From: UBA2108 sp963925495
GTDB taxonomy: Bacteria; Bacteroidota; Bacteroidia; Flavobacteriales_G; Salibacteraceae
Length of the DNA stretch: 64,000 bases
Assembly (NCBI GenBank): GCA_963925495.1
Contig: CAWUST010000016.1
Location: 1 to 64,000, forward strand
Reading direction: 5' to 3'
Shown here: piece after piece, positions 59,886 through 64,000 of the stretch
How positions within the stretch are numbered: the stretch's first letter is position 1
Layout of the letters: each line of letters starts with the position of its first letter
Program-made: the position numbers and the translations under genes
The notes under the pieces: model-generated
Told to the model about the DNA's origin: nothing
What the model saw: the letters and a program-made list of their open reading frames with translations, nothing else
Database searches by the model: none

Positions 59886-62800
59886 TTACTTAATTATGGT
59901 AACATTTCCGTACCGTTCGTGCCTTTCTTTTACATCTTTTTTATCACCTGTTATAATCTTCCAGGTATAAACTCCGTTCGGTGCGATTTCTTCAGCCCCT
60001 ATAACTGTGCCATCCCAATATTCATCATAGTCAAATGTATCAAATATTAGTTTTCCCCATCTGTCAAAAACCAATACATGATAATAATCTCGTTCAAAAC
60101 CAACGCCTAATGGTTTCCATGTATCATTTTTTCCATCACCGTTTGGAGTAAAACTAGTAGGAATATATAAATAGTATTCTGCATTAATACCTACGACTCT
60201 GATTGTATCATCGGCACAACCTAAATCAGAATAAACATCAAGCCTTACTGGATAAGTTCCCTCTTCTTCATCTGGAAATAAATATTTAGGATTTCTTTTC
60301 ATCGAAGTATCGTATCCTGCAAAATTCCACTCCCATCTTGTAATTCTTCCTTCAGACTCATCTTTAAATGAAACTTCGGTTTGTAATATTGTAGTCGGTT
60401 GTGGTGACATAGAGAATGAAGCAACAGGAACTCTATAAATATTAATGTAATTCTCTTTTATTAAAGAGTCCTTGCATCCATCTACACTTATAACTGTAAG
60501 CTTCACATTGTACTTTCCAGAACGCGTAAATGTTTTGAATACATCTGCACAAGTTTCTGCATTTGAACCATCTCCAAAATCCCAAAAACATTTTGAAGAC
60601 GCATTCGTTTTATTTAGGAATTTAGAATACAAAGGAGGGCAGCTTGCCAAAGAATCTGCCGAAAATTTCACAACTGGTTGAGGAAGAATACTCACCAATA
60701 TACTATCTAATACTGATGGAGAACCACAGAGATCAGAAACCTTAACGTTATATTTAGTGTCTTTTTTTGGAGATGCAACTGGGTTTTTGATAAATGCACT
60801 ACTCAGGTCAACAAACGGTTGCCATACGTATTCATAACCTTTCCCGTCACCACCAGTAACATCAACGCGCAACCTTGCAATTGACCCTCTACAAATAGCA
60901 GTATCAACAGATGCCTTAATTCTTAAGGAATCATATAAATCTACACGTAAAATTTGCCCATTAGAAGCACAGCCTTTATTATCTGTAGCATATACCGAAT
61001 ACAAAGAATTAACCTCAGGACAAACATTTGCAACATTGGTGTTGCTTACAGTAGGTGTCCAATGATAAGTGTGGCTCGTATTATTTCCACCAGTACTAAA
61101 CACTTCTAATTTCCCACATGTACTTACACAAATTCTAATAGAATCTTTCGGCGTAGTTAATACCATAAGTGGTGGCTCTTTCACAGTTAGATAAGATGAC
61201 CCAGTACAGCCCTTCCTATCTTTAACAACAAGCTTATACCTCCCCTTATATATTGGCCCATTAATACCATCACTTTTAGTTGAATCCAATATTGCAAAGT
61301 CAGGTCTTCCTCCAGTAGTTGCATCAAAATACGTTGCTCCACTATCTACGCTAAATTGATATTGCCAATTAAACCTTGTGCCTCCCTTAGAATTTCCGCC
61401 TATAGCCTTCATATAAATTTTTCCATCAGAATACCCATAACAAGTAGTTTGAATTTGTCCCGATGAATCAATAACTATCTCCGGAATTTCTTCAACAGTA
61501 AATGTTGTATCTAAACCACAACCATTGCTATCCAATAATTTTAAATTGTATTTGTTGTGAGCAAAAAGTTTAGAATAAACAGTATCACCAGTAACCACAG
61601 GGTTATGAGATGCTCCTAAAGCTTTCCCGGTCCATGTGTAATTATAGGGTGGTGTACCACCAATAGCAATTCCTTTTGTCCAACCATTACCCTGTTGAAA
61701 GCAACTATCCTCTTCCACAGTGAAAGAAACGAATAAAGTGTCAGGTTCTGTAATAATAACCCATTTTGGAAATGAAGTACATCCGAAATTACCTTTTGCA
61801 TAAACTTTATATCTACCTGCCTTAAGTCCTTTAACTAAATTCGTGCTTCCCCAAGTAAGTCCGCTGTCAATACTATATTGAAGAGGCATAATTCCTCCAG
61901 TTGTGAAAATTTCAAGTTCTCCATCAGAAAACCCACCACAACTAACATGTTTAATGGATACAGAATCAATTTGAGGAGCACCTTTATTAAACAATGTGTC
62001 TCTTGCAAAATCGCTGTAACAGAACAGTGAATCGCGAACACGTAAATCATAAAACCCGATAGAAAGATTTGCTATTGTATCTGTAGTTTTCCAAACTCTA
62101 CCGCTGTCAACAGTGTATTGAAATGGTCCAAACCCAGATTTAGCATTAAAAACAATCTTACCATTAATAAGACCACAATCCGGATTAATATTTACTCGAT
62201 CAAATTTCACCGAATCGGCAAAAATCTTTAAGCTGTCTAAAACCTTACAACCACAAGAATCAGAAAATGTAACCGTAACCATTGTTGTCTTTGGAACTGA
62301 AACTAAAGGATTTTGAACTGAATCATTCGGGAAATATTGAGAGGGAGCCCATTTAAACCTTGGCTTTCCACTACATGATGACACCACTATTGGAAACAAT
62401 TGGATAGTGTCATTAGGACACATACTAGTATCTGGTCCAGCGTCAAAGTCAGCCACATCGATTGTAATAGAAGTGGTGTCTGAACATTTACCAAACGTAT
62501 CAGTAACTAGAACGGTGTACTTCACTGTTTTATTAGTAGAAGAAGTAGGGTTCTGAATTGTAGCAGTATCTAAGTCCGTCGGTGGTGTCCATTTATAGGT
62601 AAATTCAGTACCATACCGAGCACCACAATAAGAAAGCTGTATAGTTGGGCGATTTAATCTTGAAAACAAAGACAAAAATTGGGCGCCACATGCCCCTGAA
62701 CTTGAATTATAGCCTACAACTGAATTATTTGTAGTTGAGACATAAGCTACTGCAGAATTGGCAGAAGTCGATGACCCTGAATTTTCCCAACATAAATCAA

Positions 62801-64000
62801 CTAGTAAATTAGAAGTGCCATCATAATCATAATTAACATCAAAACTATGCATATTCCATCCATTTGCAGGAGTAATAGTTTTTGCATTAAAAACAGTAGT
62901 AAAGCCAGCAACGGTCATACTTGATATACTTGTAACCGATGCAGAAATGCATTTTAGTTTAATTGTATATTTCCCCAAAGATCCAACACCATTTGCACTT
63001 ACCGCATTAAAACCTAGACCATCTATTGTACCCGCAGTAACTCCCATAGCGTTTAATTCTGCTGCCGTATATAGATATTGCTGTCTTGAAGAAGCTTGTG
63101 CTCCTCCATAAGGACATGGCCAGTTAGCAGTGCCAGAAGCTCCACTACCATTGGTACTACTAGTAGATTTGCTCGTTTGAAAATTTCTAGCTCCAACACA
63201 CTTTTCCTTAGTAGAACCACATTTACTTGGCAATCGACCTAAAGACAAATTTATTTTAGCGGAGGTACCAGCACAAATGGGATTTTTAATAGTGCTAGCA
63301 CTAATATTACCCGGCATAGGCGGAGTTACGCCAACATAAATAGAGTCTCGCTTGGTACAGCCACTATCTGAATTAACTTCGATATAATACTTTTGGCTTT
63401 TTATTGGAGTCACAAACGGATTAGAAATAGAATCATTAGAAATCGTCGAGTTATTATCCCATTTATAATCAAATTTAAATGTGTTCGAATCTGGATTCAC
63501 AAATAATTGAATAGTACTATCAGAAAAGCAGATTAATGTATCTGAATGCTTTATTAGATTATAATTTTTTGCGGCTACAATTTTAATTGAATCTCTGTCT
63601 TTACAAGCAGAAGCAGTAATACATCCAGCTCTCATATCAGATAAAACTTCTAGAAAAGTAGTTTTATTTGGGAAAAACTTGATTCGCTTATTTGTGTCGC
63701 CCAATGATGTGTCTCCCCAAACATTTTTATTTGCCCCGGTCCAAATCAACGAATCTCCATAAACAGATTTCCATTGGTAAAACTTACCTCCCGAACCTTC
63801 AATAAAAGCAGTATCTACACCAATACAGATGGATTGATCTGGCCCCGCACTAGTTGAATTTCTAACTTCTATTTCGTAAACATTAAATCCATTCCCTGGA
63901 TAGTTACAGCGGTCATCGTTAAATACCAAATAAAATATTTTAACTGGATTGTTACCAATTGTCGCTGTCCATGTAAAGCGAACTACAGCCTTGTTCTTTT
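59886..64000 (-). CDS. Giant T9SS type B surface protein, 5' end outside the window
   Basis: The reading frame enters from beyond base 64000; the sequence just inside (VRFTWTATIGNNPVKIFYL) is close to the equivalent part of the neighbouring paralogue (VRFTWRASIGKNPVKIFYL). About 1370 residues are visible. They comprise the DxCNYPGNGF segment, AGPDQSIC Ig-like repeats, the shared 190-residue cassette (near 62630-63232), SprB-like repeats, and a PKD domain (FWDFGDGSNAE). The C-terminal type B sorting domain has SFTPNGDGKNDTWKPLG, FDRWGKLIF and WDGTVIGA. It ends about 43 bp before the preferred start of the paralogue, so they are probably co-transcribed. Confidence 0.92.
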   Translation of the reverse strand, partial: KNKAVVRFTWTATIGNNPVKIFYLVFNDDRCNYPGNGFNVYEIEVRNSTSAGPDQSICIGVDTAFIEGSGGKFYQWKSVYGDSLIWTGANKNVWGDTSLGDTNKRIKFFPNKTTFLEVLSDMRAGCITASACKDRDSIKIVAAKNYNLIKHSDTLICFSDSTIQLFVNPDSNTFKFDYKWDNNSTISNDSISNPFVTPIKSQKYYIEVNSDSGCTKRDSIYVGVTPPMPGNISASTIKNPICAGTSAKINLSLGRLPSKCGSTKEKCVGARNFQTSKSTSSTNGSGASGTANWPCPYGGAQASSRQQYLYTAAELNAMGVTAGTIDGLGFNAVSANGVGSLGKYTIKLKCISASVTSISSMTVAGFTTVFNAKTITPANGWNMHSFDVNYDYDGTSNLLVDLCWENSGSSTSANSAVAYVSTTNNSVVGYNSSSGACGAQFLSLFSRLNRPTIQLSYCGARYGTEFTYKWTPPTDLDTATIQNPTSSTNKTVKYTVLVTDTFGKCSDTTSITIDVADFDAGPDTSMCPNDTIQLFPIVVSSCSGKPRFKWAPSQYFPNDSVQNPLVSVPKTTMVTVTFSDSCGCKVLDSLKIFADSVKFDRVNINPDCGLINGKIVFNAKSGFGPFQYTVDSGRVWKTTDTIANLSIGFYDLRVRDSLFCYSDFARDTLFNKGAPQIDSVSIKHVSCGGFSDGELEIFTTGGIMPLQYSIDSGLTWGSTNLVKGLKAGRYKVYAKGNFGCTSFPKWVIITEPDTLFVSFTVEEDSCFQQGNGWTKGIAIGGTPPYNYTWTGKALGASHNPVVTGDTVYSKLFAHNKYNLKLLDSNGCGLDTTFTVEEIPEIVIDSSGQIQTTCYGYSDGKIYMKAIGGNSKGGTRFNWQYQFSVDSGATYFDATTGGRPDFAILDSTKSDGINGPIYKGRYKLVVKDRKGCTGSSYLTVKEPPLMVLTTPKDSIRICVSTCGKLEVFSTGGNNTSHTYHWTPTVSNTNVANVCPEVNSLYSVYATDNKGCASNGQILRVDLYDSLRIKASVDTAICRGSIARLRVDVTGGDGKGYEYVWQPFVDLSSAFIKNPVASPKKDTKYNVKVSDLCGSPSVLDSILVSILPQPVVKFSADSLASCPPLYSKFLNKTNASSKCFWDFGDGSNAETCADVFKTFTRSGKYNVKLTVISVDGCKDSLIKENYINIYRVPVASFSMSPQPTTILQTEVSFKDESEGRITRWEWNFAGYDTSMKRNPKYLFPDEEEGTYPVRLDVYSDLGCADDTIRVVGINAEYYLYIPTSFTPNGDGKNDTWKPLGVGFERDYYHVLVFDRWGKLIFDTFDYDEYWDGTVIGAEEIAPNGVYTWKIITGDKKDVKERHERYGNVTIIK
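62630..63232 (-). other. Copy 3 of a shared adhesin cassette domain
   Basis: This part of the partial giant gene encodes CGSTKEKCVG...PYGGAQASSRQQYLYTAAEL...YDYDGTSNLLVDLCW...RLNRPTIQLSYC (long gaps omitted). It matches segments at 57350-57945 and 35980-36565 in the other two giant genes. The cassette is inserted between Ig-like repeats in each case. Confidence 0.8.

Overview
The window comes from an AT-rich member of the Bacteroidota, probably a gliding or surface-attached flavobacterium-like lineage. The evidence is the type IX secretion (T9SS) cargo (type A and type B sorting domains, SprB repeats, a PorP/SprF partner, a GldH-like lipoprotein), the large Bacteroidota form of IspG, a methionyl-tRNA synthetase with a C-terminal tRNA-binding domain, and many intergenic copies of the Bacteroidota promoter -7 box TAnnTTTG. 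The exact genus cannot be read from the sequence.

Layout. 1-880: decayed gene remnant, a small palindromic repeat and a bidirectional terminator. 883-5683: rimP-nusA-infB translation/transcription operon (minus), whose leader holds a terminator-like hairpin. 5689-7254: MORN-repeat protein. 7447-9928: remains of an arsenosugar-type locus (decayed glycosyltransferase, DUF547 protein, peroxidase-like protein, ArsS radical SAM enzyme). 10216-11177: OB-fold exported protein, VanZ-like membrane protein, tRNA-Arg(CCT). 11194-17165: metG, LD-carboxypeptidase, small TPR protein, ispG, atypical SDR. 17181-19426: T9SS cargo, a broken isochorismatase gene, and a 29-residue Cys/Lys-rich peptide. 19427-25643: AsmA-like protein, pseudouridine synthase, hemH-pabB. 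25689-38386: an 11.8-kb gene for a 3928-residue SprB-like adhesin, followed by its PorP/SprF partner. 38650-45516: aspartokinase, glycosyltransferase, and an rbfA/LolC-like/C1-peptidase operon divergent from an MsbA-like exporter. 45541-49620: T9SS cargo, GldH-like lipoprotein, a long structured leader, and an HPt plus sigma-54 response-regulator pair. 49775-54584: type B T9SS protein, riboflavin synthase, acyl-CoA carboxyltransferase. 54671-64000: two tandem paralogous giant type B proteins, the last running off the window.

How the genes fit together. More than a third of the window encodes surface proteins exported by T9SS. The rest is housekeeping (translation, isoprenoid, haem, folate, riboflavin, aspartate-family amino acids).

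The most unusual non-coding signal is at 47659-47916. A strong Bacteroidota promoter (TTG-N19-TACATTTG) is followed by two tandem hairpins with the same basal stem and with 7-nt complementary loops (a possible kissing complex), plus a four-tract GGTT run, all ahead of the gldH-like gene. Other notable items are an apparent attenuator in the rimP-nusA-infB leader, a roughly 190-residue cassette shared by three giant adhesins, three probably leaderless genes, and three decayed genes.
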